Shown piece after piece: positions 27,009 to 34,962 of a stretch of 64,000 nt of DNA. The notes beneath the pieces were generated by a model. The model had not been told where the DNA came from. It saw nothing but the letters and a program-made list of their open reading frames with translations, and ran no database searches. The position numbers and the translations under genes were made by a program. Each line of letters starts with the position of its first letter. Within the stretch, counting starts at the first letter, position 1. The DNA is from Fusobacterium gastrosuis (lineage in GTDB: Bacteria > Fusobacteriota > Fusobacteriia > Fusobacteriales > Fusobacteriaceae): contig NZ_LT607734.1 in assembly GCF_900095285.1 (NCBI RefSeq), forward strand, positions 1,488,001-1,552,000. Reading direction: 5' to 3'.

Positions 27009-27839
27009 ATGAAAAAAATATTTAAATTTATTAGTTTATTACTTACTTTTGTGATTTTTGTAAGCTGTACAAGTGGAATGAAAAATTCTGTAAATAGCGT
27101 AAAAAATCTTTTTAAATCACAAACAAACTATAATAATATTCAAGCAACTTTTGTAACAACTCAGGGAGAAATTACATTTTTCCTATATCCTGAAGCTGCT
27201 CCTATAACAGTGGCAAACTTTATTAATTTAGCTAAAAGAGGATTTTATGATAATACAAAGTTTACTCGTGCAGTTGAAAATTTTGTAATTCAAGGTGGAG
27301 ATCCTACAGGAACAGGTTATGGTGGACCTGGATATACTATTCCTGATGAAACTGTTGAATGGTTAGATTTCTATCAACAAGGAATGCTTGCGATGGCAAA
27401 TGCAGGGCCTAATACTGGAGGTTCTCAATTTTTCTTTACTTACTATCCTGCTGATTGGTTAAATGGATTGCATACAATATTTGGTGAAGTAAAATCTGAA
27501 GCAGATTTCTTAAAAGTAAAAAAATTAGAACTTGGTGATGTTATAAAAGAAATTAAATTTGAAGGTGAAGTTGACTTATTCCTATCATTAAATAAACATT
27601 ACATAGAAGAATGGAATAAAACTTTAGATGAAAATTTTCCTAATCTAAAAAAATATCCAATAAAAGAAGCAACTGTTGAAGAAGAATTAGCATATAGGGA
27701 TGAATTATCAAGAATTTATACTAGAAAGCTAGATGATAAAAAAAGAAATTCTTTTGAATATCCTACAACTCAAGCAATCAGAGGAATTTTTAATACTTTA
27801 GGTGGATATACTCCTAGAGAATCTGTAATAACTGAATAA
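27009..27839 (+). CDS. Cyclophilin-type peptidyl-prolyl isomerase, lipoprotein
   Basis: 276 residues. Lipobox FVIFVSC gives lipidated Cys20. The cyclophilin domain (about residues 45-180) shows ATFVTTQGEITFFLYPEAAP, NFVIQGGDPTGTGYGG, MANAGPNTGGSQFFFTY and LHTIFGEV, all typical catalytic-face segments. A C-terminal extension of about 90 helical residues (from KFEGEVDLFLSLNKHY) is not part of the core fold. It probably assists folding of envelope proteins. It has a GGAGG site and a terminator follows. Confidence 0.9.
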   Translation: MKKIFKFISLLLTFVIFVSCTSGMKNSVNSVKNLFKSQTNYNNIQATFVTTQGEITFFLYPEAAPITVANFINLAKRGFYDNTKFTRAVENFVIQGGDPTGTGYGGPGYTIPDETVEWLDFYQQGMLAMANAGPNTGGSQFFFTYYPADWLNGLHTIFGEVKSEADFLKVKKLELGDVIKEIKFEGEVDLFLSLNKHYIEEWNKTLDENFPNLKKYPIKEATVEEELAYRDELSRIYTRKLDDKKRNSFEYPTTQAIRGIFNTLGGYTPRESVITE

Positions 27840-27850
27840 TAAATTTTATA

Positions 27851-27878
27851 AAACAGAGTTTTTAAGACTCTGTTTTTT
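27851..27878 (+). terminator. Terminator after the cyclophilin gene
   Basis: AAACAGAGT/ACTCTGTTT stem with a 7-nt loop followed by a T run. Confidence 0.85.
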
Positions 27879-27958
27879 AAATGTAAATATAATTTTTCTT
27901 TTTTTTTCAAAAAAATTAGAGTATACTATAATAAAATATTGAAAATAAGGAAAAAATT

Positions 27959-28942
27959 ATGAATGATATAAAAATCATAGAGAACAGTAATATTGCAATT
28001 GCACAAAGAAAAAAAAGAAATAAAGAAAGTAAAAAAACTATATTTGAAATATATAAGTCCGAAAAAACAATTAAGGACTATCTTTTTTATTTGAAGGATT
28101 TTCTACATTTTATATATGAAGGTGAAAATGAGTTTGATTCCTCAGAAATAATTTCCTTAATGCAAAATATAGAAAAAGAAGATATTGATGATTATATTGT
28201 TCATTTATTTGAAGAGAGAAAACTGAAAAAAACCTCTGTAAATAAGATTTTATCTGCTTTAAAATCACTTTATAAAGAACTTGAATCAAAAGGGCTAAAT
28301 AATCCAGTGAAATATACTAAGCTATTTAAAGTTACTAGAGATATTGAAAATGTGCTAAAATTATCAATATCAGATATAAAAAATATTATAGGACTTTATA
28401 AGGTTGACTCTGAAAAAAAATATAGAAATATAACAATTCTTTATACTTTATTTTATACAGGAATGAGAAGTAAAGAATTATTGACTTTAAAATTTGAACA
28501 TTATTTAAAAAGAGAAAATAATTATTTTTTTAAATTAATAGAAACCAAAAGTGGAAAAGATGTGTACAAACCTATACATCCATCATTAGTAAAAAAATTG
28601 GAAGAATATAAAGATTATTTAAAAATATTATACAACTTAGATGAAAACGATTTAAAAGATTATTATATATTTTCTAGTTCTATGCAAGAAAATAAACAAT
28701 TATCATATAGAGCTTTAAATGATATAGTGCAGGATATGGGGAAATTAATAGACAAAGAAATAAGTCCACACAATATAAGACATGCAATTGCCACAGAACT
28801 TTCTTTAAATGGAGCAGATATTTTAGAAATAAGAGATTTTTTAGGACATTCAGATACTAAAGTTACAGAAGTTTATATAAATGCTCGTTCTATTTTAGAA
28901 AAAAAGGTTTTAGAAAAATTGCCTGATATAAAATTAGATTAA
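27959..28942 (+). CDS. Tyrosine recombinase (XerC/XerD-like integrase)
   Basis: 327 residues. The N-terminal SAM-like core-binding domain spans about residues 25-125 and the catalytic domain 135-325. All catalytic residues are present: Arg170 (YTGMRSKELL), Lys197 or Lys200 (ETKSGKD), His271 and Arg274 (HNIRH), His297 (LGHSDT) and the nucleophile Tyr306 (VYINA). The enzyme should therefore be active. No phage or conjugation genes adjoin it. Directly after its stop codon starts a 500-nt repeat-rich, nearly G+C-free region. It could be a site-specific inversion or Xer-type resolution enzyme; the sequence alone does not decide. Confidence 0.88.
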   Translation: MNDIKIIENSNIAIAQRKKRNKESKKTIFEIYKSEKTIKDYLFYLKDFLHFIYEGENEFDSSEIISLMQNIEKEDIDDYIVHLFEERKLKKTSVNKILSALKSLYKELESKGLNNPVKYTKLFKVTRDIENVLKLSISDIKNIIGLYKVDSEKKYRNITILYTLFYTGMRSKELLTLKFEHYLKRENNYFFKLIETKSGKDVYKPIHPSLVKKLEEYKDYLKILYNLDENDLKDYYIFSSSMQENKQLSYRALNDIVQDMGKLIDKEISPHNIRHAIATELSLNGADILEIRDFLGHSDTKVTEVYINARSILEKKVLEKLPDIKLD

Positions 28943-29408
28943 GTCCGATAATTATATTTATAAAATTATAAATACAAAACATAAATAATAATTATAAAAC
29001 ATATAAAATAGTCCTATATTTTTATTTATGAAAACGCATCAAATAAATTTTTATAAAGTCCTATAATATATTATATGATTTATAAAGATTTATATAATAA
29101 AATAAATTCATAATATTTTTATAAATTAAATATTATTATAAATTTTTTTAATCAAAAATTAATAACTTATAAAAATAATTTTTATTTTAAATTATATAAA
29201 ATAAAAACAGTTAATAAAAACTTATTTTACAAATACTAATAGTCCTATATTTTTATTTATACAATTAAAATATAAAAAATAAATTAAATAAAAATTAGTT
29301 TACTGTATAAAATAATAAAACCACATATAATAATAATTATATGCACTTAAATTATTTTTTAAATAATTATTTAAAATTATTAAAGATATATTTTAAAATA
29401 TAGGACTA
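28942..29408. repeat. A+T-rich region with five AGTCCTATA-type motifs in two orientations
   Basis: Non-coding interval between recombinase and pip. Motif copies: AGTCCGATA at 28942-28950 (overlapping the recombinase stop codon), a 23-bp exact repeat at 29007-29029 and 29238-29260 (core TAGTCCTATATTTTTATT), AGTCCTATA at 29057-29065 leading into the palindrome TATAATATATTATA (29062-29075), and an inverted copy at 29395-29408 (TAGTCCTATATTTT on the minus strand). These motifs hold most of the few G and C bases in the region. They may be recombinase binding or crossover sites. Confidence 0.7.
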
Positions 29409-29440
29409 AATTCAAAGAATAAATAATAAAGGAGCTATCA

Positions 29441-30394
29441 ATGAACAAATTTGATTTTTATCCAGAAATAAATCCTTATAATAGTTTTATGCTAAAAGTT
29501 AGTGATATTCATTCTATATATGTAGAAGAATGTGGAAATCCTAATGGAGAACCTATTGTTTTCTTACATGGTGGTCCTGGTGGTAGAATAATGCCTAAAG
29601 CAAGAAGATTTTTTGATCCTGATTTTTATAGAATTATTCTTTTTGATCAACGAGGTACTGGTAATAGTGAGCCTTTTATTTCGCTAAAAGAAAACAATAT
29701 ATTTTTTTTAATAGAAGATATGGAAAAAATAAGAAAACATCTTAATATTGATAAATGGCATATATTTGGAGGTAGTTTTGGTTCTACTTTAGCTCTTGTC
29801 TATTCTATAAATTTTCCTGAAAGAGTAAAATCGATGGTACTTCGTGGAATTTTCTTAGGAAGACAGGAAGATATAAATTGGTTATACCAAAATGGAGCTT
29901 CTTATTTTTATCCTGAAAAATTTGAAATTTTCAAAAACCATATTGAAAAAGATAAGCAAAATAACTTAATAGAGGCTTATTATGAAAAATTGACATCTTC
30001 TGATAAAGAAACAATGAAAAAGGCTGCAAAAATTTGGTCTAATTGGGAATCTGGGGTAGTTGAACTTGTTTCAACTTTTGTCCCTACAAATGATGTTAAC
30101 TTTTCAGATATTTCTTTAGCTGTTTTAGAATGCCATTATTTTAAAAATAAAATGTCTTGGTCCGATGATAATTATATCATAAATAATGCAAAAAAAATAA
30201 AAAAAATTCCAACATATATAGTTCATGGGCGTTATGATGTGGATTGTAGAGTAAGTGGAGCATATGAGTTAGCTAAAAATTTAGAAAATTGCAAATTGGA
30301 AATTATTGAAGCAGCAGGTCATACACCTTATTCTGATAATATGAAATCTAAATTAATTGAATTTTTAGAAGAAATAAAAATAGGAGTCAAATAA
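29441..30394 (+). CDS. pip: Proline iminopeptidase
   Basis: 317 residues, alpha/beta-hydrolase of the peptidase S33 family that releases N-terminal proline from peptides. HGGPGGRIMP near residues 43-52 is the oxyanion-hole signature, GGSFGSTLAL holds the nucleophile Ser, HGRYDVDCRVSGAYELA the catalytic Asp and AAGHTPYS the catalytic His. It supports peptide catabolism in the cytoplasm. It lies just beyond the repeat region and inverted motif at 29395-29408, so its expression could be affected by rearrangement there. GGAG site 7 nt before the ATG. Confidence 0.93.
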   Translation: MNKFDFYPEINPYNSFMLKVSDIHSIYVEECGNPNGEPIVFLHGGPGGRIMPKARRFFDPDFYRIILFDQRGTGNSEPFISLKENNIFFLIEDMEKIRKHLNIDKWHIFGGSFGSTLALVYSINFPERVKSMVLRGIFLGRQEDINWLYQNGASYFYPEKFEIFKNHIEKDKQNNLIEAYYEKLTSSDKETMKKAAKIWSNWESGVVELVSTFVPTNDVNFSDISLAVLECHYFKNKMSWSDDNYIINNAKKIKKIPTYIVHGRYDVDCRVSGAYELAKNLENCKLEIIEAAGHTPYSDNMKSKLIEFLEEIKIGVK

Positions 30395-30412
30395 ATTGAC
30401 TCCTGTTTTTTT
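30382..30412. terminator. Bidirectional terminator between pip and cyuA
   Basis: AGGAGTCAA/TTGACTCCT stem with a 5-nt loop that includes the pip stop codon, followed by a T run; cyuA converges on it. Confidence 0.8.
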
Positions 30413-31694
30413 ATTCTTCAGTCATAATTTTTAAAATAACCTCATCTGTTCCTTTCATTCCAGCCTGTGCAAGGTTCCCGACATTAATTATCGTTTTTTC
30501 AATATCTTCTCCAACGATACCATCTTTTGCTTTAAGTGCATCTCTTTGTAGAGCTAGCATAGTAGCATCAAAAGCAGAATAAATACCGGAAGTAATCTTC
30601 ATTGCACATGAAGCTTTTGCACCGTCACAGATGACGCCGGATAAATTTCCTAAAATATTTGTTATTGCATCGCATACCATTTCATAACTACCACCATGTA
30701 AATAAGTTAATGATGCAGCAACTCCTGCTGAAGCACAAATTGCTCCACAGTATGCAGATAGTCTTCCGACATTTGTTTTAACATGAATAGTCATTAAATG
30801 TGACATAAAAAGTCCTCTAATTAACTCTTCTTCAGATAAATCTTTTTCTGCAGCGAATTTTATTATAGGTAATGAAGCTGTCATTCCTTGATTCCCGCTT
30901 CCACTTGTTGTCATAACTGGTAATGCACAACCGCTCATTCTGGCATCGCTACCGGCACTGGCATAGCTAGCGGCCTTGTTTCTTATATCGTTTCCATAGA
31001 TTCCTTTTTCGATATTATTTAGTATCATTTTACCGATATTTACTCCATATTTCCCTGTTAAACCCTCTTCTGCTATGGCTGAATTATAAGAAATTACTTT
31101 TTTAAATATTGGTTTTACCAAATCTATATCGATTACTCTAGTTAAGTCATAAATATATTTAACTGATAATATTTTTCTATCTGTTAATGAAGAGTTGAAA
31201 TCACCGTCATTACATACTTGATTCAATAGAACTTCTCCATTTTTTTCTATTTTAGTAAGATTAGTATGAGTATGTTTTATTTCTAATACAACCTTATCTT
31301 TATTGCTTTCGATTTCTAATCTGATATAAAGTTTTATATCTCCTGGGAAAACATGAGTTTTTATTATTTTCTTTTCTAAGTAATTTTCCACTTGTTTAAG
31401 TTGTTCAGGGCTAACTTCGCTAATTACCATCAGTTCTTTATCACTATTTCCGGCAATAATTCCCATAGCAACAGCAACTTCAATTCCTATCATTCCGTTA
31501 CTATTTGGTATAGTTACACTTTTAACATTTTTTATAATATTACCAGAAAGGAAAATATCAACTTTGTTTGGAATAGCTCCAAGAATTTTTTTAGCTTTAG
31601 CTGCTGCATATGCAATAGCTATTGGTTCAGTACATCCTTCAGCCGGAACTATTTCTTCTTCTAAAATTCTTAAAACTTTTTCAATTTTATCCAT
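30411..31694 (-). CDS. cyuA: L-cysteine desulfidase family protein (UPF0597/CyuA)
   Basis: 427 residues. The family binds a 4Fe-4S cluster and breaks L-cysteine to pyruvate, ammonia and hydrogen sulfide. Cys21 in IVPAEGCTEPIAIA and the C-terminal ICDGAKASCAMK motif (near residues 345-356) are the conserved cluster cysteines; GSGNQGMTASLP is another family block. H2S production from cysteine is a hallmark of oral fusobacteria. It is divergent from a DAACS transporter, which could supply its substrate. Some family members act on serine-like substrates, so the exact substrate is inferred. Confidence 0.85.
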   Translation of the reverse strand: MDKIEKVLRILEEEIVPAEGCTEPIAIAYAAAKAKKILGAIPNKVDIFLSGNIIKNVKSVTIPNSNGMIGIEVAVAMGIIAGNSDKELMVISEVSPEQLKQVENYLEKKIIKTHVFPGDIKLYIRLEIESNKDKVVLEIKHTHTNLTKIEKNGEVLLNQVCNDGDFNSSLTDRKILSVKYIYDLTRVIDIDLVKPIFKKVISYNSAIAEEGLTGKYGVNIGKMILNNIEKGIYGNDIRNKAASYASAGSDARMSGCALPVMTTSGSGNQGMTASLPIIKFAAEKDLSEEELIRGLFMSHLMTIHVKTNVGRLSAYCGAICASAGVAASLTYLHGGSYEMVCDAITNILGNLSGVICDGAKASCAMKITSGIYSAFDATMLALQRDALKAKDGIVGEDIEKTIINVGNLAQAGMKGTDEVILKIMTEE

Positions 31695-31805
31695 TAAATT
31701 TCCTCCGTAAATAAAAAATTACAAAATAAGTATATCATAAAACCACAAAAAAGTATATTAAAATCTTTTTTAATACATATTCTTAATTTTTAGTTCATTT
31801 TATAC

Positions 31806-31834
31806 TTGATTTTTTAGTTTCTATAATATATAAT
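31806..31834 (+). promoter_or_regulatory. Promoter of the DAACS transporter gene
   Basis: -35 TTGATT, 17-nt spacer, -10 TATAAT, 36 nt upstream of the start codon, in the interval divergent from cyuA. Confidence 0.7.
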
Positions 31835-31870
31835 CGACATATATAACATCAATATTTTTTAGGAGGAAAA

Positions 31871-33031
31871 ATGGAAAAAAAGGGAGATAATCTAATTTTT
31901 AAATTGATTATTGGTGTTATTGTGGGAATGGTAGTTGGAATTTTTGCTAATGAAAGGATCATTTCTATAATATTACCAATAAAATTTTTCTTAGGAGAAC
32001 TAATATTTTTTGCTGTACCATTAATCATTATTGGTTTTATTGCACCGTCAATAACTCAGTTGAAAACTAATGCGAGTAAAATGTTAGGAACAATGATAGG
32101 TTTATCATACACTTCTTCAATTGGAGCAGCTTTTATGTCGGCGGCGGCTGGGTATTTAATTATTCCGAAATTACATATTGTTTCAGATGTTGAAGGTTTA
32201 AAAGAACTTCCAAAAATTCTTTTTAAAGTTCAAATTCCACCTGCAATATCAGTAATGGGAGCATTAGTATTATCACTTTTAATAGGGCTTGCTGTTGTTT
32301 GGACACAATCAAAGCAAATAGAAGGTATCTTAATGGAATTTAACAATATTATGTTAGAAGTAGTTAATAGAGTTATAATTCCAATATTACCTATATTTAT
32401 AGCAACTACTTTTGCTGCCCTTGCATATGAAGGAGGAGTTACAAAACAATTACCTGTCTTCTTAAAAGTAATACTAATAGTTTTAGTAGGTCACTATATT
32501 TGGATAACTATACTTTATACAATCGCAGGGATTATTTCAAAAGAAAATCCATGGAAACTTTTAAAACATTATGGTCCTGCATATTTAACTGCTGTTGGAA
32601 CAATGTCGTCAGCTGCAACTTTGCCTGTGAGTTTAAGTTGTGTAAAAAAAGCTAATGTTTTAGATGAAGAAATAACAAATTTTGCAATTCCTTTGGGAGC
32701 TACTACTCACTTATGCGGATCTGTTCTAACAGAAACATTCTTTGTAATGGTAGTTTCTCAAATACTTTACGGTTCACTTCCAAGTTTCGGAACAATGGCT
32801 TTATTTATAATTTTACTAGGAATATTTGCAGTTGGAGCACCTGGTGTTCCTGGGGGAACAGTTTTAGCATCTCTTGGAATAATAATTTCAGTTCTGGGAT
32901 TTGATGAAAATGGAACTGCACTAATATTAACAATCTTTGCATTGCAAGATAGTTTTGGAACTGCTTGTAATATAACTGGTGATGGTGCTTTAGCTTTAAT
33001 GCTAAATGGTCTTTTTAAAAAGAAAAAATAA
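31871..33031 (+). CDS. Dicarboxylate/amino acid:cation symporter (DAACS family)
   Basis: 386 residues with about eight transmembrane segments and two re-entrant hairpins. TMSSAATLPVSLSCVKKAN is the serine-rich hairpin HP1 and GAPGVPGGTVLASLG is HP2. The QDSFGTACNITGDGALALM block matches the substrate- and Na+-binding TM8 (in glutamate carriers an Arg follows the NxxGD aspartate by a few residues; here that position is not Arg). This suggests a neutral amino acid such as serine, threonine or cysteine rather than glutamate, in line with its divergent cysteine desulfidase neighbour. The substrate is an inference. Confidence 0.82.
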   Translation: MEKKGDNLIFKLIIGVIVGMVVGIFANERIISIILPIKFFLGELIFFAVPLIIIGFIAPSITQLKTNASKMLGTMIGLSYTSSIGAAFMSAAAGYLIIPKLHIVSDVEGLKELPKILFKVQIPPAISVMGALVLSLLIGLAVVWTQSKQIEGILMEFNNIMLEVVNRVIIPILPIFIATTFAALAYEGGVTKQLPVFLKVILIVLVGHYIWITILYTIAGIISKENPWKLLKHYGPAYLTAVGTMSSAATLPVSLSCVKKANVLDEEITNFAIPLGATTHLCGSVLTETFFVMVVSQILYGSLPSFGTMALFIILLGIFAVGAPGVPGGTVLASLGIIISVLGFDENGTALILTIFALQDSFGTACNITGDGALALMLNGLFKKKK

Positions 33032-33055
33032 ATATGACAACTCATTCCATAATAT

Positions 33056-33098
33056 AAAAAAATTTCCCATTAACTTTAATGTTGATGGGAAATTTTTT
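33056..33098. terminator. Bidirectional terminator
   Basis: AAATTTCCCAT pairs with ATGGGAAATTT, with an inner AAC/GTT pairing and A/T runs on both sides, between convergent genes. Confidence 0.85.
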
Positions 33099-33118
33099 AT
33101 TCATGTTTATTTTTAGTT

Positions 33119-33925
33119 TTATTTAGCTTCTATCCAAAGAACTGCATCTTGAGAAAGTTCTTTTCCATTGTGTTGTAATTCTCCACCTGCACCTAAAGCA
33201 GCAAATCCCCAGTATCCTTTATGGATAGGAACAAATGAGAAATAACCATTTGCATCTGCATAAATAACAGTTGCAGCTTTTTCTTCTTTATTTTCTCCTG
33301 TAAATGAAGAATTTTTAATATCAGCATTTAAATATTCCACTTCTATTTCTGCATTTGGAACTGCTTTACCTTCAGCATTTACTACTTGTGCTCTAAATAT
33401 TTGATTTTTCCAAGTAATAGGATTTGACAAAGGAAGAATTTCTGGATAACCATTAGCTATTCTAGATGACCAATCAGTTGGAATTTCATCTTTATTCACA
33501 AAAACTTTTGTAATTTGTTGTATATAAATATCTTCAGCTGACTCATAATATGGAGCAGGAACAAACACTAATCCCCAATCTCCTCCACCTTTTAATCCTG
33601 AATTTCTATCTAATGTAAATTTGTAAGCAGCAACTTTTTTATCAGCACCAAATTTTGATGGAATTAATGATTTTACTAAATCAGTTTTAGCACCATTATG
33701 AACTGAAAAGAAATCTACTACAGGTTGAATCTTTCCACTATGATCTTTACCAATGTCCATACTATGTCCTTCCATACCATCAGCGGGATGTGAGAAAAAT
33801 AATTCAAAAGGAACCGAAGATTTACCTGTTATATTTGAATTTTCAGTGTAAATCATTTGAAAATGGGCAAAGGCAGTAAAAGAAGAAGCTAACATTCCAA
33901 TAATTAAAAATTTCTTTTTTAACAT
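33119..33925 (-). CDS. DUF4198-family periplasmic protein (NikK/CbiK-like)
   Basis: 268 residues. The signal peptide ends TAFA, so the mature protein should begin His21-Phe-Gln. DUF4198 proteins include NikK/CbiK, periplasmic parts of ECF nickel/cobalt importers, whose mature chains also begin near a histidine. Further on lie many histidines (FSHPADGMEGHSMDIGKDHSG) and a C-terminal Ig-like or CNA-B-like half (VPNAEIEVEYL, ADANGYFSFVPIHKGYWGFAAL). It is likely a periplasmic metal-binding protein. No transporter genes adjoin it. A promoter and an operator-like inverted repeat lie upstream. Confidence 0.75.
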   Translation of the reverse strand: MLKKKFLIIGMLASSFTAFAHFQMIYTENSNITGKSSVPFELFFSHPADGMEGHSMDIGKDHSGKIQPVVDFFSVHNGAKTDLVKSLIPSKFGADKKVAAYKFTLDRNSGLKGGGDWGLVFVPAPYYESAEDIYIQQITKVFVNKDEIPTDWSSRIANGYPEILPLSNPITWKNQIFRAQVVNAEGKAVPNAEIEVEYLNADIKNSSFTGENKEEKAATVIYADANGYFSFVPIHKGYWGFAALGAGGELQHNGKELSQDAVLWIEAK

Positions 33926-33947
33926 AATAAAAACCTCCTAATAAAAA

Positions 33948-33978
33948 AATAAGCTTTATTTTTATTTTGAATAGCTTA
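33948..33978 (-). promoter_or_regulatory. Operator-like inverted repeat upstream of the DUF4198 gene
   Basis: ATAAGCT at 33948-33954 and AGCTTAT at 33972-33978 form 7-bp arms spaced by 17 nt. It lies just downstream of the -10 box, where a repressor would block transcription. The regulator is unknown; a metal-responsive one is plausible. Confidence 0.45.
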
Positions 33979-33982
33979 TCTT

Positions 33983-34011
33983 TATTTTAACATTGATTTA
34001 TCTGGAGGTCA
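33983..34011 (-). promoter_or_regulatory. Promoter of the DUF4198 gene
   Basis: On the minus strand -35 TTGACC, 17-nt spacer, -10 TAAAAT. Confidence 0.7.
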
Positions 34012-34027
34012 ATTAAATATTTATTCA

Positions 34028-34666
34028 TTATTTTAATCTTTTTCTATATTCTTCATAGAAATGCATATGCTTTTTCACTAAGTCCCAAAATTCTTTTTGG
34101 TGGTTAGGATAGAATATATGACATAATTCATGTAGAACAACATATTCTATACATTCTTTTTCTTTTTCAATTAATAAAGAATTAAATGTAATGTAATTTT
34201 TTTTAATATGATAAATTCCCCAAGCCGACTTCATTTTTTTTATTTTATACATTTTTATTGAAACATTTAAAATATTAAAATATTTATTTAAGTATTCTTC
34301 TAATAAATTTTTTAAATTATTTAACTTCCATTCAGTAATATATTTTTCTATTTGTGGGTCATCGTTTGAAATAAAGTTATGATAAATAAATACATTATTT
34401 TCAGTTAATCTTATATTTAAACTGCTTGATTTTATGAATTTTATTTCTCTATTTTTACCAAAGATCACCATTGAATTTTTATTTATAGCATTGGATTTTT
34501 CTTCAAATTTATCAAGAGTTTTTTCTATCCATTCTTTTTTATTTTTTATAAAATTTTTTATATCCACTTCTTTTGCATTTAAAGGAACAGAAATTTTTAT
34601 TGTTTTATCTGGATAAATTCTGATAATATAATTTTTAATCTTTTTCTTTGTTATTTTATAATCCAT
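34028..34666 (-). CDS. YgjP-like zinc metallopeptidase domain protein (DUF45)
   Basis: 212 residues. The zinc motif HELCH is at residues 179-183 with the third ligand His189 (FYPNHQKEFW), the M48-like arrangement of YgjP/WLM-type proteins (COG1451). The N-terminal beta-rich half (YKITKKKIKNYIIRIYPDKT) and SAWGIYHIKKNYITFN before the zinc site are typical. No signal peptide, so it is cytoplasmic. The substrate is unknown; the family is widespread and poorly characterised. GGAG site before the ATG. Confidence 0.82.
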   Translation of the reverse strand: MDYKITKKKIKNYIIRIYPDKTIKISVPLNAKEVDIKNFIKNKKEWIEKTLDKFEEKSNAINKNSMVIFGKNREIKFIKSSSLNIRLTENNVFIYHNFISNDDPQIEKYITEWKLNNLKNLLEEYLNKYFNILNVSIKMYKIKKMKSAWGIYHIKKNYITFNSLLIEKEKECIEYVVLHELCHIFYPNHQKEFWDLVKKHMHFYEEYRKRLK

Positions 34667-34962
34667 TTTAGCTCCTTTTTTGTTATATAAGAAAATATAA
34701 ATTAATGTATTTTTATGGTGTTCTTTAGATTATTAAGCAATAAATTAATAGTGGAAGTGAGGAAAAAGTCAATATAGTAGCAAAGCTGACAAAGTTATTT
34801 TTACTTTAATAATTTATTATATAGCATTTATAATAAAAATAAAATATAAATAAAATTGTTAATATAAATTATATATTTTTTTAAGTTAATGTTACAATAA
34901 GATATAAAATATTTTAATTTTTAACAAATTAAAATAAATTAAATTAAGATAGGAGGTTTTTT

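Noticed and set aside
28942..29408. A CRISPR array in the repeat region after the recombinase
   Set aside because: Spacing between copies is irregular (tens to about 180 bp), one copy is inverted, and there are no cas genes.
33948..33978. A NikR or Fur box at the DUF4198 promoter
   Set aside because: The arms ATAAGCT/AGCTTAT do not match the known NikR (GTATGA-N16-TCATAC) or Fur consensus, so no regulator is named.
34667..34962. A TnaC-like leader peptide upstream of tnaA
   Set aside because: The only short reading frames there (MYFYGVL and a 20-codon frame starting at a nearby ATG) contain no tryptophan, and no Rho- or terminator-type arrangement is seen. The 296-nt interval otherwise shows only A+T-rich sequence.
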